From: Argyresthia goedartella
Taxonomy: Eukaryota; Arthropoda; Insecta; Lepidoptera; Argyresthiidae
Direction of reading: 5' to 3'
Length of the DNA: 64,000 nucleotides
Assembly: GCA_949825045.1 (NCBI GenBank)
Contig: OX463815.1
Coordinates: 31,425,356 to 31,489,355 of the forward strand
Part shown: piece after piece, positions 41,890-53,156 of the stretch
How the letters are laid out: every line of letters begins with the position of its first letter
Numbering within the stretch: the first letter of the stretch is position 1
Position numbers and translations under genes: made by a program
The notes under the pieces: model-generated
Told to the model about the DNA's origin: nothing
What the model saw: the letters and a program-made list of their open reading frames with translations, nothing else
Database searches by the model: none

Positions 41890-43813
41890 AAAATACCCAA
41901 CTATACATTAGCATCATACTTTTGTAGAAATAATAGAAATGGTGGCTCTTGCATAGTAATTAGCAAATATAATAAATTTAAAGAAATAAAAGAAATACTT
42001 GTAGCATACCTAATATTATCGAATGTTGTTGTATAGAATTGGTAGAACACGAAATTATAATTATATGTATATACAGGATACCAACTCAAAAAAATAGGAA
42101 CGTTAATATAGAGAAGTTTATCACAACGCTAGACAAGATTTTACGTCAAACATGTTACAGAAATAAAAAAGTTGTAATAGCAGGAGACTTCAACATCGAC
42201 ACCCTTAAGAACACTACTGCTACTGCTACGGAAACTTTTGTGCAACTTTTATTAGGCTACAATCTTAAATTTCAAATCAAAGAGCCAACTTGTTTTGAAA
42301 ATGGAACATGTTTAGATAATTTTGCTCACAATATGCAAAAAAGTGTAGGTGAAGTCATAGAACTTGCACTGTCGGATCACTCTGCACAAATCCTTAAATG
42401 TCCGGTCAAAAGGACCTGTATCTTAAAGCACTATTTTATCATGAGACGAGATTACAGTGACGAAAACATAAATAAGTTTGTCACGTGCATTTCCCAGCTA
42501 AGCTTTTCGGATATATTTGAATGCCAGGATCTAGATAAAGCATTCAACTCGTTTCACGATATGTTTGTACTGTTCTATGAACTTTGCTTCCCTTTCCAAA
42601 AGAGAAAGATATCCGTGACTACCAAGGCACAATGGATTACTAAGGGCATCAAATATTGTTGCAAAAGAAAGCGTGAACTCCTATGGAATTATAGGCTTAA
42701 CCCAACACTAGAAAATAAAAACATTCAAACAATACACACAACGGTTAAAAAGAGTTATAGATCAAACACAGAAATCGCAAAACGATTATGCCATTAAAAC
42801 CTCCACTAATATCTGTAAAACAACATGGGGTGTAATAAACAAAGCAAAAAATAACATACCAAAAAATAACATAAACATAATAAAATGTAAAGGACTAAAC
42901 ATGACAGAACCCAAACAAATAGCACAAGCATTTAATGACAATTTTATTGACCAAGTGGTACTGAATCCTACCACCACAAAACAAAATGATCTGAGACTAG
43001 CATTTCTAAATGATTCAATATTCCTGATTCCTACTACTACCACAGAAATTCAGAAATATATAAAATCACTTAAGAACACAAACAGTACGGGTATTGATGG
43101 TATCAACACCAAAATAATCAAAGCAGTTAGTAATGAAATCGCACCAATTCTTAGCCACCTGACTAACCTCTCCTTACAACACGGTGTCTTTCCTGATCGC
43201 CTCAAGACATCCATTGTGAAACCACTTTTCAAAAAAGACGACAGGGAAGACATGAGCAACTACAGACCCATAGCGCTGATACCAATATTCTCCAAAATAT
43301 TAGAGAAAGCTATTTATGACAGGCTATATATCTATTTTGAAAAACATAAAATACTGGCTGAAGAGCAAAAGGGCTTTAGAAAAAATAAAAATATTAACAT
43401 GGCAATTTATGATTTCCTGAGTAAGATCATGCCAAACATTGATAGTGGCAAACCTGTCACATCATTATATATGGACCTTACCAAGGCGTTTGACTATGTT
43501 GACCACAAAATATTATTAGACAAATTGTATGCATATGGTGTACGAGGTAACGCACATGACCTCATTAAATCCTACTTAAGTAATAGGAAACAATTAACCC
43601 AAATTGCTCAAATATGCACAAAATCACAAATGGAAATGACATGTTCATCTGACTCTAGGGACATAAAATCTGGAGTACCACAAGGGAGTGTTTTGGGCCC
43701 ACTATTGTTCCTAGTATACATTAATGACATCCCAAAATGTGTTAATCATCCGATGGATGTTTTCGCTGATGACAGCACCGTTACATTTATAGGACACAAT
43801 CTAAATACATATA
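41890..43813 (+). pseudogene. LINE A endonuclease and reverse transcriptase, first part
   Basis: The endonuclease part shows VVIAGDFNIDTLKN, CLDNFAHN in place of the usual D-N/H-I-F motif, and LSDHSAQI. A frameshift lies between 42797 and 42901. The RT then runs openly with DDREDMSNYRPIALIPIFSK, QKGFRKNKN, MDLTKAFDYVD (motif A), SGVPQGSVLGPLLF (motif B) and the catalytic FADD. It ends where LINE C is inserted at 43813. Several other defects lie upstream of 42039. Confidence 0.88.
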
Positions 43814-44385
43814 ATAAATAATAATAAATAAATAATAAATATTTTTTATTGCATCATTAATGATTCACAATATAGTTACAGACATAATTATTACAAAACA
43901 TTTTGAGTCAGACAAAACAGAAACATCTGAACCTGAGCTAGGTGATTAACCTGTATTTCAGATTCAGCGCTCTTCCAAGTTACATTATACTTGCTGTAGA
44001 TAGCAAAGAAGATAAATCTAATTTTTAAAAGCCAATTACAATTTAAAACATTTAGAATAACTTACAACTAAGATAAATTACATTGAAAACTGCGAAAATT
44101 TAGATAACTATTTTACAAAAAAAGCGGAATTGGTGAGTGTAAGGAAGAACCTCTCTTTGAATATCGTGAGTATGAATGAGTGGGTGTGAGAGGGTGTGTA
44201 GAGTTGCACTGATATACTCTTTTTAAATATGAAACGAATATAAGATATGACTTGGTTATGAATATGAGTGACAAAAATAAGAAGAAATTACCACTTATAG
44301 ATTTATTATAGTACGTATAGTACAATTTAGAATATAAAAGACAGATATATAACTTGTTTAATTATTTTACGAGAAAAAGCTAAAG

Positions 44386-44615
44386 CTAGCTGACAATTTC
44401 GAGCAGGTGCTCAGTTTGCTCATAGTTTAAAATTTGGAGAGCATCGAATACAGCTGTTTTTACGTGATGGGTGATAAGGGGGTATATAACTATGGTCCTA
44501 CTTAGTCTATTGTATAATAAATAACGGTTCAAGGAAGAGGAAGAATCTATGGGCAAAGGAGGTCCGGAAAACTCGAGAGTGAGAGCAGACCCTATCATTA
44601 CGGCGACTATATTCA
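44386..44615 (-). pseudogene. LINE C C-terminal end
   Basis: The minus frame IVAVMIGSALTLEFSGPPLP, then NRYLLYNRLSRTIVIYPL to ILNYEQTEHLLEIVS and stop, has the YNRLSR-type tail expected after the thumb of such LINEs. It fits directly onto the broken end at 47245. Confidence 0.75.
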
Positions 44616-45052
44616 TATTCATATTCATTCATTCATATATTTATTGTGTCATTGTGGTACATTTTAACAAAATTTTATCCAACAATGAACCCTGTAAGGG
44701 CACTACAATGTCTTAATAACTAGCTTACAACTAATATTTGTGATGGTTAAATATTATTTTCTTATTATATTTTATTATTTACTATACTTATAACATTATT
44801 ATATTATATTATATATATTATTATTATTTTTTTTTTTTTTTGAAGTATGAGAAACATAAGAAATTATTAACTGCTGAATTATTATATAATTGTAAGGTTT
44901 AGTTTGTTATTAATTAAAATTCTATTAAAATATTATTTAATATTTTATAAAATTTTATATTATAGTAGTTTATTATATATTATTTAATTCTTATTTTATT
45001 GGTTATTGTTTATCATTTAGGAACACGTTAATATTGTAATAGCGCTTTGTAA

Positions 45053-46522
45053 TCAGCAATTGCTTAAGTGATTTTGTGAATTTGTTCCCTTATTTTCATT
45101 TAATATATATTCAGGTAAATTATTATAGATTTTTATCGACATGCTTAGTGGGCCAGATGAGTGAAGTTTTAAATTGGAGGAGAGCTGTGCCAGTCCTTTC
45201 CTGGGTCTTAAATTTCGGTTGGTCTGCATTTTCTCTTGACGGGTTTTATAGAACTCAGGGTGTTTGCGAACGAACTTACAGGTTTCTAGGATGTACAGAC
45301 AGGTTAGTGTTAAAACGTTGAGTTCCCCAAAATATGGTTTGCAACTATTGGTCGGTTTTATATTTGCTAATATTCGGATAAGCCTTTTTTGTAGGGTAAA
45401 CACACTTGAGACATTTGTACTATTTCCCCACAATATTATTCCGTAACTTAGCCACGCATACGCATAGGCGTAATAAGTAACTAGAGCAGTTTTCTGGTCG
45501 GTAGACCTCTTTATTTCACGGAAAGCGTAAACAAATTTTGATAATTTTGAATTTAATTTTTCAATGTGTTTTTTCCAATTTATATTTGTGTCGATATTAA
45601 GTCCAAGTAGCGAAAAATTATTTATTGAATCAAGCTTAATGTCATTAAATTGAAAATTTATATCTATAGCTTTTTTTTGAAAAGGATAAAAAGGTATTAA
45701 CTTTGTTTTTTTAAAATTTATTTGAAGGTTATGTTCTTCTAGCCAGTTTATGATATTATTTAATATTGTGTGAAGGTTTTCGTTCAGTTCTTGGTTATTT
45801 GTGCATGAAGTAAGTATAGACATATCTTCAGCGAACAGGACACTAGGGTCATCTATGGATTTGGGCAAGTCGTTTATGTAAATTAGAAATAGTAAACAAC
45901 CAATCACACTTCCTCGTGGAATGGAAGCGTTTATATCCACGGCATCTGACTGGACTTTTATAATTTCTTTTCTTTCTATGTTATAATATTCTAGTTCTAC
46001 TAGTTGCTTCCTATTTGTTAGGTATGAAGCAAACCATTTATGTGAGATGTCGCGTATTCCCATATTATATAATTTATCTAATAAAATATTATATTGCACT
46101 CTGTCATAGGCTTTTGACAAGTCTATTAAAATCCCTACTACGTATTGTTTGTTGTTTATAATATTAAGAGCCGTTTGAATATATTTAAATACCGCTAATG
46201 AAGTGGATCGCTTTTTTCGGAAACCGTTTTGGCTTTCGTCAAAGAGTTTGAATTTCTCACAGAATGTGTACACACGATTACACATCGCTTTTTCAAATAT
46301 TTTTGACGCTGTTGGAAGTAAAGCAATTGGACGATAGTTGGTTGTTTCTAATTTGGAATCTTTTTTGTGTACAGGTTTTATTAGTGATATTTTCATAAGG
46401 TCTGGGAAAATACCTTCGTTGAACGATTGATTTATCATTATATAGAATGGCAACGTTAACTCCTCTGCGCATTGTATGAATAGGCTTGGTGGTAATTCGT
46501 CTACGCCACAGCTATTTTTCAT
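45053..46522 (-). pseudogene. LINE B reverse transcriptase with altered active site
   Basis: A 489-codon frame carries TNYRPIALLPTASKIFEKA, SQNGFRKKRSTSLAVFKYI and LIDLSKAYDRVQYN (motif A). Motif B reads SIPRGSVIGCLLF, where VPQGSxLGPLLF is usual, and the catalytic box reads FAED, not F/YADD. The thumb and C-terminus (LSYGIILWGNSTN, IYNNLPEYIL) are intact. Loss of a catalytic Asp should abolish polymerase activity. Confidence 0.9.
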
Positions 46523-46654
46523 TTTTTATGATTTTATTATATTATAGACTTCGCGATTGCTTACAGGGTATAAGAACATTGAGTTTTCCGGTGGATTAAG
46601 CGCAGGGCGGCCACCTGATGAGATTGATCTGTTTTGTCCTACAGAAGCGAAAAA

Positions 46655-47235
46655 TTAATTAAATATGTTTGCTACTTGTGTATTATCTGTGATTATTTGA
46701 TTGTTGGTTTTTAGTTCAATATTTGTCTTTTCCCTTTTTACCTTTTTATTACTATGTTCTTTTATTATATTCCACATTGTTTTTATCACATTTTTTGATC
46801 TTTTTATTTTATTCGCGTTACATATTTTTTTGGAATTTATTACTATCTTCTTTAAAATTTTTACATATTTTTTATAGTAATTTGTGAGTATATTGTTATA
46901 ATTAGATTGTATTATGAGTATTTTTAATAACCTTTTATGTAAGCAAGATTTTTTAATTCCTACTGTTAACCAATGTTTTTTTGGAGAATTATTGAGCTTT
47001 ATCATTTTTATGGGTATGCATGCACCCTAGGTCTACTACCTTAGTTTTTAATGTGCTTTTATTTGTATTTGAAAATATTAAATCCAGACAAGTTGATGAT
47101 GTTGGTGTAGAATGTGTTGGCTCGGTAATATATTGCTTGAATTTAAACTCTAACATGAAATTTAAAAGTTTTGTACTTTTTGGGGTTGTTTGTAGCATAT
47201 CTGTATTAAAGTCTCCCCCTATAATAACAGTAAAT
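46655..47235 (-). pseudogene. LINE B endonuclease part
   Basis: Segments are GGDFNTDMLQTTPKSTKLL, STCLDLIFSNTNKS and, after a frameshift near 46995, NNSPKKHWLTVGIKKSCLHK, followed by KTMWNIIKEHSNKK. This is the EN C-terminus and linker ahead of an RT. Confidence 0.85.
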
Positions 47236-47244
47236 TTGTAATAG

Positions 47245-48729
47245 TCATTAAATTGGGGTTAAACGTCATAAGTGAATGTTGTTTTATCACAGTTAAGTAA
47301 ATAAAAAGTTGCCTAACTGTAAGCACACTGCAGGACTCAAAAAGAAGCTTAGTTGGGTATAAAACTGGTCGGAAAGTGCAAACCTTTAAGACTGCTCTCT
47401 GTGCTCGTTCTAGTTTTAAGAGGTTGGTTTTGGTTGGACCGCCCCATGATGTTATACAATATGTTAGAACGGATTGGCAGAGCGCGATATAAACTCTTTT
47501 CATCAAGTTACCATCGGCAACATGTCGCAAGGTTTTGAACACGTAGATGAGTTTGCGAATTCTTCCACTGATCATCTCAATATGTGGTCCAAAACTTAGA
47601 CTTTGGTCAATAATTACCCCAAGATATTTAATTTTGGAGGTTTTAGTTAGAGCAGGACAAGAACAAGAACCAGAAGTAGGGTCAGGACAACGGTGAGCTA
47701 TCAGGACACCATCAGGGTCGTGAGTATTCCGAATTAAGAATGACATAAACTTAGTTTTCTCTGCATTTAAAGTTAATAAATTATTTCTCAGCCATGAGGT
47801 AGCTCTATTTAAGCCTGCCTGGGCAGCATCAAAGGCATCCTTCCACGTTTTAGCTGAGAAAAGAAGAGCCGTGTCATCCGCGTAGGTAAAAATCCTTCCC
47901 TGATGTAGATCCAGTTCACAAAGATCATTTATGTAGACCAGGAACAAGGTAGGACCAAGCATGCTGCCCTGAGGCAAGCCATAAGAGATGGGTAAGTCGG
48001 TGCTTCGGTGTTTGCCTATCCTGACAAACTGGGTTTCAGTTGCAGTCCACGTATACCCATTCCGTCCAATTTGTCCAGTAGCAGCGGGACAGAGACCGTG
48101 TCAAAAGCCTTGGCAAGATCCAGAAAGATACCCAATACTTTATATCCTCCATCAAGGTTTTTTACAATGTGGTCAGTAAGTTCATGCACTGCATCGCTAG
48201 TTGAGATATTTTTGCGGAAGCCAAATTGAGAAGCCGACAAGAGATTATTTCTTTCCAGGTACAGGTACAGTCTATTGTTTATTATTCGCTCAAGCAGCTT
48301 GGAGATTGATGGAAGGATAGAGATAGGTCGATAATTATTCACACGGTCCCTGTCACCAGACTTGTGGATCGGGAGCACCATTGATTTCTTCAGGGTCTCA
48401 GGAATAATGCCGTTTGAGAGACACAAATTAAAAATGTGCGTTAAGGGGGGAACAAAGAATATTTTATTGTTTTTAAGGATACGATTTGAGATTTGATCCC
48501 AGCCCACCGCACACACGTCACTCAGATCCACAATCAGTCTCTCTAATTTGGCATGATCAGTCTCAAGCAAGACAAACGACGTGGTTGTTCGCATTTGTGT
48601 AGTAGTCCTCAGTGGGGCTGCAACGGACGGACATTGAGGTATATTTATTTTTCTAGCCAAGTTTTCTCCTACGGTCGCAAAAAAGTTATTAACACTGTCA
48701 ATGGAGACAGAAACACCTCCCGAACCCAA
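47245..48729 (-). pseudogene. LINE C reverse transcriptase
   Basis: The RT begins near 48729 (SVNNFFATVGENLARKI). Motifs are NNYRPISILPSISKLLE, ASQFGFRKNIST, FLDLAKAFDTV (A), then a frameshift near 48016-47977, MPQGSMLGPTLFLVY (B), and the catalytic YADD. The thumb region (CQSVLTYCITSWGG) leads to TVIKQHSLMTFNPNLM, where LINE B cuts in. Confidence 0.88.
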
Positions 48730-48819
48730 CAGTTCAGTCGCCGTAGTTCTAGATTTGTTAGTATTTGTAATTTGTTTAATTGCCTTCCATAGTACTTTTG
48801 AGTCATTGCCAGCCTTATC

Positions 48820-49637
48820 TTATTTATTTCTCTCGTACGTTCTCTTTGTTTTTTTAAGTAAATTATTACAGAAGTTTCTGTACCTCTTATATGTTGTGAG
48901 AAAAATGAAGTTTCCTGGATTATCCTTTGTCTTTTTGTGCATCCGATCTCTGTTTCTCATACAGCGGATCAGTCCTGGTGTAATCCACGGTTTAATGACC
49001 TTTTGTTTTCGAGAAAGTTTTATGGTGGTAGAGTTTTGGTCGATGGCTTGTTGAACAAAAGATATTAGATTGTTAAGGGCTTCATTAGGATCCGAGGACG
49101 AGCATATCGGTTGTAAGTCTGTGTTGTTTAGTTGGAGGTTTAGTCTTGCATAGTCGATCCTGGTAGCAGTGGTTTGGAAGAACTCTCGATTATGCTTAAT
49201 TTGTAGAGAAAGAACTACTAGTTGATGATTAGTTAAGGTAGAGTTTGTTACCATGGAGATTGCAGGTTTTTTGATTTTAATAGTAGATGATCAAGGCAAG
49301 TTCTTTCTAATCTTGTAGGCAAGCAGTGAGCCGGCAGGAGACCATGCGAAACGCACAGATTGAGATATTCATGTGCTCTCGGGTCAAGAGATTCCCCAGG
49401 AAGAATGTTTATGTTAATATCACCTACAATACAAATGGTATTAAAAGATTTGAGGGAATAGAGAATAGTGTGCAGTGATTCGAGAAAGTCTTTTATCTGT
49501 TTTTTCGAAGGAGAGCGGTAAATAGCGACAATAGCAGTTTCCGTTCCTATCTTTATTATAAGGCAATTGGAATCTCGGCATATAGGTTCTTCAACTACCG
49601 ATTTTAATTCTTCCTTGACGTATACCACATACCATGA
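48820..49637 (-). pseudogene. LINE C endonuclease domain
   Basis: Recognisable segments are AIVAIYRSPSKKQIKDF, IVGDININIL (the G-D-x-N motif), TCLDHLLLKS, and after a frameshift near 49254 TNHQLVVLSLQIK. A linker (PWITPGLIRCMRNRDRMHKK) leads toward the RT. The upstream part of the domain is missing through 5' truncation. Confidence 0.85.
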
Positions 49638-50437
49638 ATCAGACATTAATAATTCCCTAATAAACTTAATAGAATGGCTTAATAATAATAATCTTTTAAT
49701 AAATATTAATAAAACAAAACTGATGAAATTTTCTAATGGACATAAAAAACCATTGACATTAAACATTAACTATGAGGGTAAACAAATAGAAGATACTGAG
49801 ACCACAAAATTCTTAGGACTGCACATTGACAACAACATGTCATGGAGTACACACATTGATATCTTGAGTAGTAAACTGAGTCAATTCTCATATGCTCTAT
49901 ACATGCTATCTAAACAAGTAAATAAAGATGCTGTTTTATAACAGACAGATGACTCGACAAATCCATGATATGCTATTATTAGCATATCATGGATTTGTCG
50001 AGTCATCATTAAGGTACGGAATAATGTTCTGGGGAAATGCCACAAAAAAAGATATAATATTTAGAGCCCAAAAGAAATGTGTACGTGCAATATGTAAACT
50101 AATTTGTACAGATAGCTGCAGAGGCCATTTCATTAATCTTGAAATACTAACAGTCCCATCATTATATATATTTGAAACAGCAGTATTTGTGAAGTGCAAT
50201 ATGCATCTCTTCAATCACATGAAGAGCAAACGCAACCAGGACAAACTGAGTGCTGACCTGCGAAAGACAGCATACTACGATAAAAGTATATTCGGTATGG
50301 CCACCAGAATATATAACAAACTACCGTTAACATTGAGGTCAAATAACAATATAAATGTGTATAAATATAATCTTAAAAAAATTCTAATTAACAAGGCATA
50401 TTATTCAATAAATGATTTTCTTACCGACATTTTATAA
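49638..50437 (+). pseudogene. LINE A reverse transcriptase, C-terminal part
   Basis: It continues from the first part with SLINLIEWLNNNNLLINI, KFLGLHIDNNMSWSTHI and, after an inserted palindrome, LLAYHGFVESSLRYGIMFWG, AQKKCVRAICKL and ATRIYNKLPLTLRS. The only break in this part is a 40-nt insertion at 49939-49978, which shifts the frame. Bases before 49638 in this frame belong to LINE C read in antisense. Confidence 0.88.
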
Positions 50438-50664
50438 ATTTAATGAAAATAATTATTGCGTGTCCTCTTATATGTGTGCATGCGTGTATAATCTGTATAT
50501 ATAATTTTAATGTTATTGTTAATTTTATACAATTAAGCACCAATGTTTGAACGCCTTACGGCAGATCATAGAGATACACATGCCAACATTTTATTAACAT
50601 CCACCCTACCTATGTTTCATCAAACAATCAATATCTTTATCTTTAACTTTATCTTATCTCATAA

Positions 50665-50712
50665 ATTATTGAAATTAGGACCAAATTGAGAGAAAAAATT
50701 CACATTTTTTTT
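50665..50712. repeat. Left arm of the inverted-repeat element (part 2)
   Basis: After removal of LINE A, ATTATTGAAATTAGGACC continues the arm from 41851. The matching text on the minus strand of the right arm is TTATTTAAATTAGGACATCC. Confidence 0.75.
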
Positions 50713-50715
50713 CCT

Positions 50716-50995
50716 TTGACGACCCGAATGGCCGAGTCGGCAGTGACCTTGCCTATGAAGCCAAGGTCACTGCCGACTCGGATTCGAGTCCCGGTGGGGG
50801 CAAATATTTGTTTGATGATAACGGATGTTTGTACCCTAGTCATGGTTGTTTATCTATCTAAGTATAATATTTATCTATATAAGTATGTGTATCGTTGTCT
50901 AGTACCCAAGATACAGGGAATCCTAGTTTGGGGCTAGATCAATGGGTGTCAATAGTGTCCAAGGTATTATTATTATTATTATATATTATTTAGTG
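50716..50995 (+). repeat. tRNA-derived SINE with an internal palindrome
   Basis: The head GACCCGAATGGCCGAGTCGG carries an A box, and CGGATTCGAGTCCCGG a B box. The body passes through CAAATATTTGTTTGATGA and CTAGTACCCAAGATACAGGG and ends in (ATT)n. Unlike the copy at 38244-38492, the head contains a perfect 20-bp inverted repeat (50732-50751 with 50762-50781). The SINE sits between the arms of the inverted-repeat element. Confidence 0.9.
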
Positions 50996-51339
50996 CCCAT
51001 TGAAAGCTAAATACGTCGAGAGCCTAAACAAAAAGACATGTAACATAAGGTCCTAAAGGGTCACTTTTGCGGGAAATTATTTTTAATAAAATATACTTTT
51101 TTGGAAAGACAGGTTTCACAAAATTCCTCGCGTATTGTGATGCTTTAAGACAATTTTATACATGACATGTTTTGTTCGTGAAAGAGCCGCCTACTGATTT
51201 ATTTAAGTTTTAACAAGCTATGCGAACTTCAAAACATGTTTATAGGCTGTATTCCAAAATTTTTAAACCCATTTAACTTTTTAGATTGTTTCTTAAAGTT
51301 AAAGACAAGAATTTTATTAGGTGGTATTTTTCTACCTAA

Positions 51340-51700
51340 ATTTGCTTCGGATGTCCTAATTTAAATAACTTGTGAGATATAAATGTTATCTCAAAAAATA
51401 AAACAATAGCCAAGCATTTTTTAAAAAAGACTGCACGAAAAAACCTCCTCTCGTGTTACAAAAATGCAGTCAAAAAAACCTTGCATAAAAAAAAGGATGT
51501 ATTTGAGCACTTCAAAGGTCTTTACAAACCAATTCTCAAGTCACAGCTATAGGCATATAACAATTTTTGTAAGATTACATACACAGTAGATACTTTACTA
51601 GAAATTATTGCAAATGAAATGAATTCAGTTCAAAATCGCAATTATTACCAAATTACAGAAAAAAATTGTGAGGGATTCGTCAAAAAAAAATCTTCGATAA
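51340..51700. repeat. Right arm of the inverted-repeat element
   Basis: The minus strand reads TTTGGTAATAATTGCGATTT, CTGTGACTTGAGA, GACCTTTGAAGTGCTC, AAGGTTTTTTTGA, GAGATAACATTTATA and AAATTAGGACATCC, matching the two-part left arm over about 340 bp at perhaps 75-80% identity. Confidence 0.85.
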
Positions 51701-51929
51701 AACGAATTAGTAAGACTAGGCTAACTAGAGTTTAGCCTGAATGGTCTGTACTATCTTCGGCTTTGCATCGATCTACCAAACATCCTGTATACCTATTGTT
51801 GGATATTTTGGCAAAAAAAATTACCTGGCAGACACCAGCGTGTTGTGTAGAATATTAGATTCAACGAATATAACTACAAATCAAGCGCTGAAATAAAATA
51901 AAATACTTGTTATAAACACTTATTTTAAC

Positions 51930-51935
51930 TTTATT
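51930..51935 (-). terminator. Polyadenylation signal of the V-ATPase gene
   Basis: AATAAA on the minus strand, 11-17 bases beyond the stop codon. An unusually short 3' UTR is implied unless a more distal site is used. Confidence 0.5.
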
Positions 51936-51946
51936 ACATAACAATT

Positions 51947-52573
51947 TTAACCTACCATCTTGACTTTCGAAGTCATATAAATCCCAACGATCAACCCAAA
52001 CAGACCAATCGCCGACCCAAATATCTCAATTACCAGAATCTTTACAAACAAATTTGAATTCGCGGCATCAGACAGTGCCGCCCCCGATCCTACAATCCCC
52101 ACGCACACCCCGCAAAACAAGTTGACCATACCAACAGATAACCCCGATCCGAACATAATATACCCAGCCATTTGATTGGCCTCTTTTATCGCGACCAGAT
52201 CAGCTGCACCTCCAGAATGTTCATCAGGTTTCTCCAATAAACCGGAGAGAATGACAGCTGTGATCAGGCCGTATATGGCGACGGCTTCGCAGAATATTAC
52301 AGATATGAGGTTTTTGGTCTTGATTCTGGGAACTCTAACACCAGCCCCTACTATTGATACTCCAACAGTGTGGATACCGGCTGCAGCGCCAACTACGGAT
52401 AGTGCGACTGATAAGGAGATTCCCAGGCTGGCCCACATGTAATGAGAGGTGTTCTCGAGGAACCAGCCTACACTGATGCTCTCTCCCTTGCCAGCTAGGA
52501 GCCGATAGAGGACTACGGCTATGAAGGTCATCAAGACGATTATGCTGGTCAAGATCGTCATGAATTCCCTCAT
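51947..52573 (-). CDS. V-type proton ATPase 21-kDa proteolipid subunit (c'')
   Basis: This 208-residue membrane protein matches the c'' rotor subunit of the V0 sector in length and throughout. Helices lie at about residues 5-25, 46-72, 89-112, 134-162 and 178-200. The proton-carrying Glu is E96 in [12 protein letters not shown], and a second Glu, E183, lies in [13 protein letters not shown]. The subunit forms part of the c-ring that carries protons into acidic organelles or out of the cell, for example in insect gut. The start AAAAAGATGAGG has a purine at -3. The gene has no intron; AATAAA on the minus strand lies just 12 bases after the stop (51930-51935). No poly(A) tract or flanking duplication was seen. 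Whether this is the main gene or a retrocopy paralogue cannot be decided here. Confidence 0.96.
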   Translation of the reverse strand: MREFMTILTSIIVLMTFIAVVLYRLLAGKGESISVGWFLENTSHYMWASLGISLSVALSVVGAAAGIHTVGVSIVGAGVRVPRIKTKNLISVIFCEAVAIYGLITAVILSGLLEKPDEHSGGAADLVAIKEANQMAGYIMFGSGLSVGMVNLFCGVCVGIVGSGAALSDAANSNLFVKILVIEIFGSAIGLFGLIVGIYMTSKVKMVG

Positions 52574-53150
52574 CTTTTTCCAGTTTTAAGGTTTCCCTCA
52601 AATTCTTTGACAGCTGAAATTATTTGGCAGGTTTTGGCGGATGATTGCTGACATCAATATAAAGAGGTATAAGCAAAGGAGGAGCAAAGCACCTTCCAGA
52701 AAATAATTTCCTACTAAGTGGGCCGTCTATAATAATTATGAAAATAGTAGAATAAAGGGGGAGGGATAAAGCACTGTTTTAATTCACGAGCGCGATATTG
52801 AATCCTGAGCATTACGAAGGCCTTGATGAGTTAATTCCTAAGCGGAGTGAGGGAATTGAGACCGAGCCCTGAGTGCAGTGAAGGCGTCAAGCGTGCTCAA
52901 GAAAAAGCAGCTTTATACCCGAGGAGTAAATTCTACTCTTCTCACCTTTTGCCCACAGTAAAAAAGTTTATTGTTTGCTGTACGCCACATGTTTCACGAA
53001 ATTAAACTTTCGGGATATAACAATAACAACTATGAGAAGTGAAAATCCCATTATCAGCCAGCCACAACAATAGGACCCGGCTAAAGAAAAGGGCTATTAT
53101 GTCTTACTTAATACACAAAGATATACGGAAAATGTTATCGGGTAGTGATC
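52574..53150. other. Upstream region of the V-ATPase gene
   Basis: No TATA box or exon is evident directly upstream on the minus strand. At 52790-52910 lies a repeat-like text (AAGCGGAGTGAGGGAATTGA, GAGTGCAGTGAAGGCGTC) of a kind I have seen in lepidopteran interspersed repeats. Confidence 0.4.
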
Positions 53151-53156
53151 AGAATT

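Larger units (their letters stand above)
44616..47244 (-). mobile_element. LINE B, innermost of the nest
   Basis: A 5'-truncated minus-strand LINE begins in the endonuclease at about 47235 (TVIIGGDFNTDMLQTTP) and ends with a (ATGAAT)n-like tail at 44616-44640. It interrupts LINE C between NPNLMTIT and IVAVMIG. Its UTR (44640-45050) is very AT-rich. Confidence 0.85.
43814..49637 (-). mobile_element. LINE C, inserted in LINE A and itself split by LINE B
   Basis: This minus-strand LINE starts in mid-endonuclease near 49635 (SWYVVYVKEELKSVVEEP). It runs through an RT to 47245, is interrupted by LINE B, and resumes near 44612 with IVAVMIGSALTLEFS to a stop at 44386. The 3' UTR (44385-43850) ends in a (TAATAAA)-type tail at 43814-43850. 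I see no clean target duplication at its insertion site in LINE A. Confidence 0.85.
41852..50654 (+). mobile_element. LINE A, containing two nested LINEs
   Basis: A non-LTR element on the plus strand is flanked by a 10-bp target duplication TATCTCATAA (41842-41851 and 50655-50664). It is 5' truncated within the endonuclease, starts coding near 41890 (KIPNYTLASYFCRN) and ends in a (TATCTT)n-like tail near 50630. It is split at about 43813 by LINE C and resumes at about 49640: NLNTY joins directly to ESDINNSLINLIEWL. Without the insertions it would be about 3 kb. Confidence 0.85.

Noticed and set aside
49567..49637. N-terminal extension of the LINE A C-terminal frame
   Set aside because: These codons are LINE C endonuclease read in antisense across the insertion junction.
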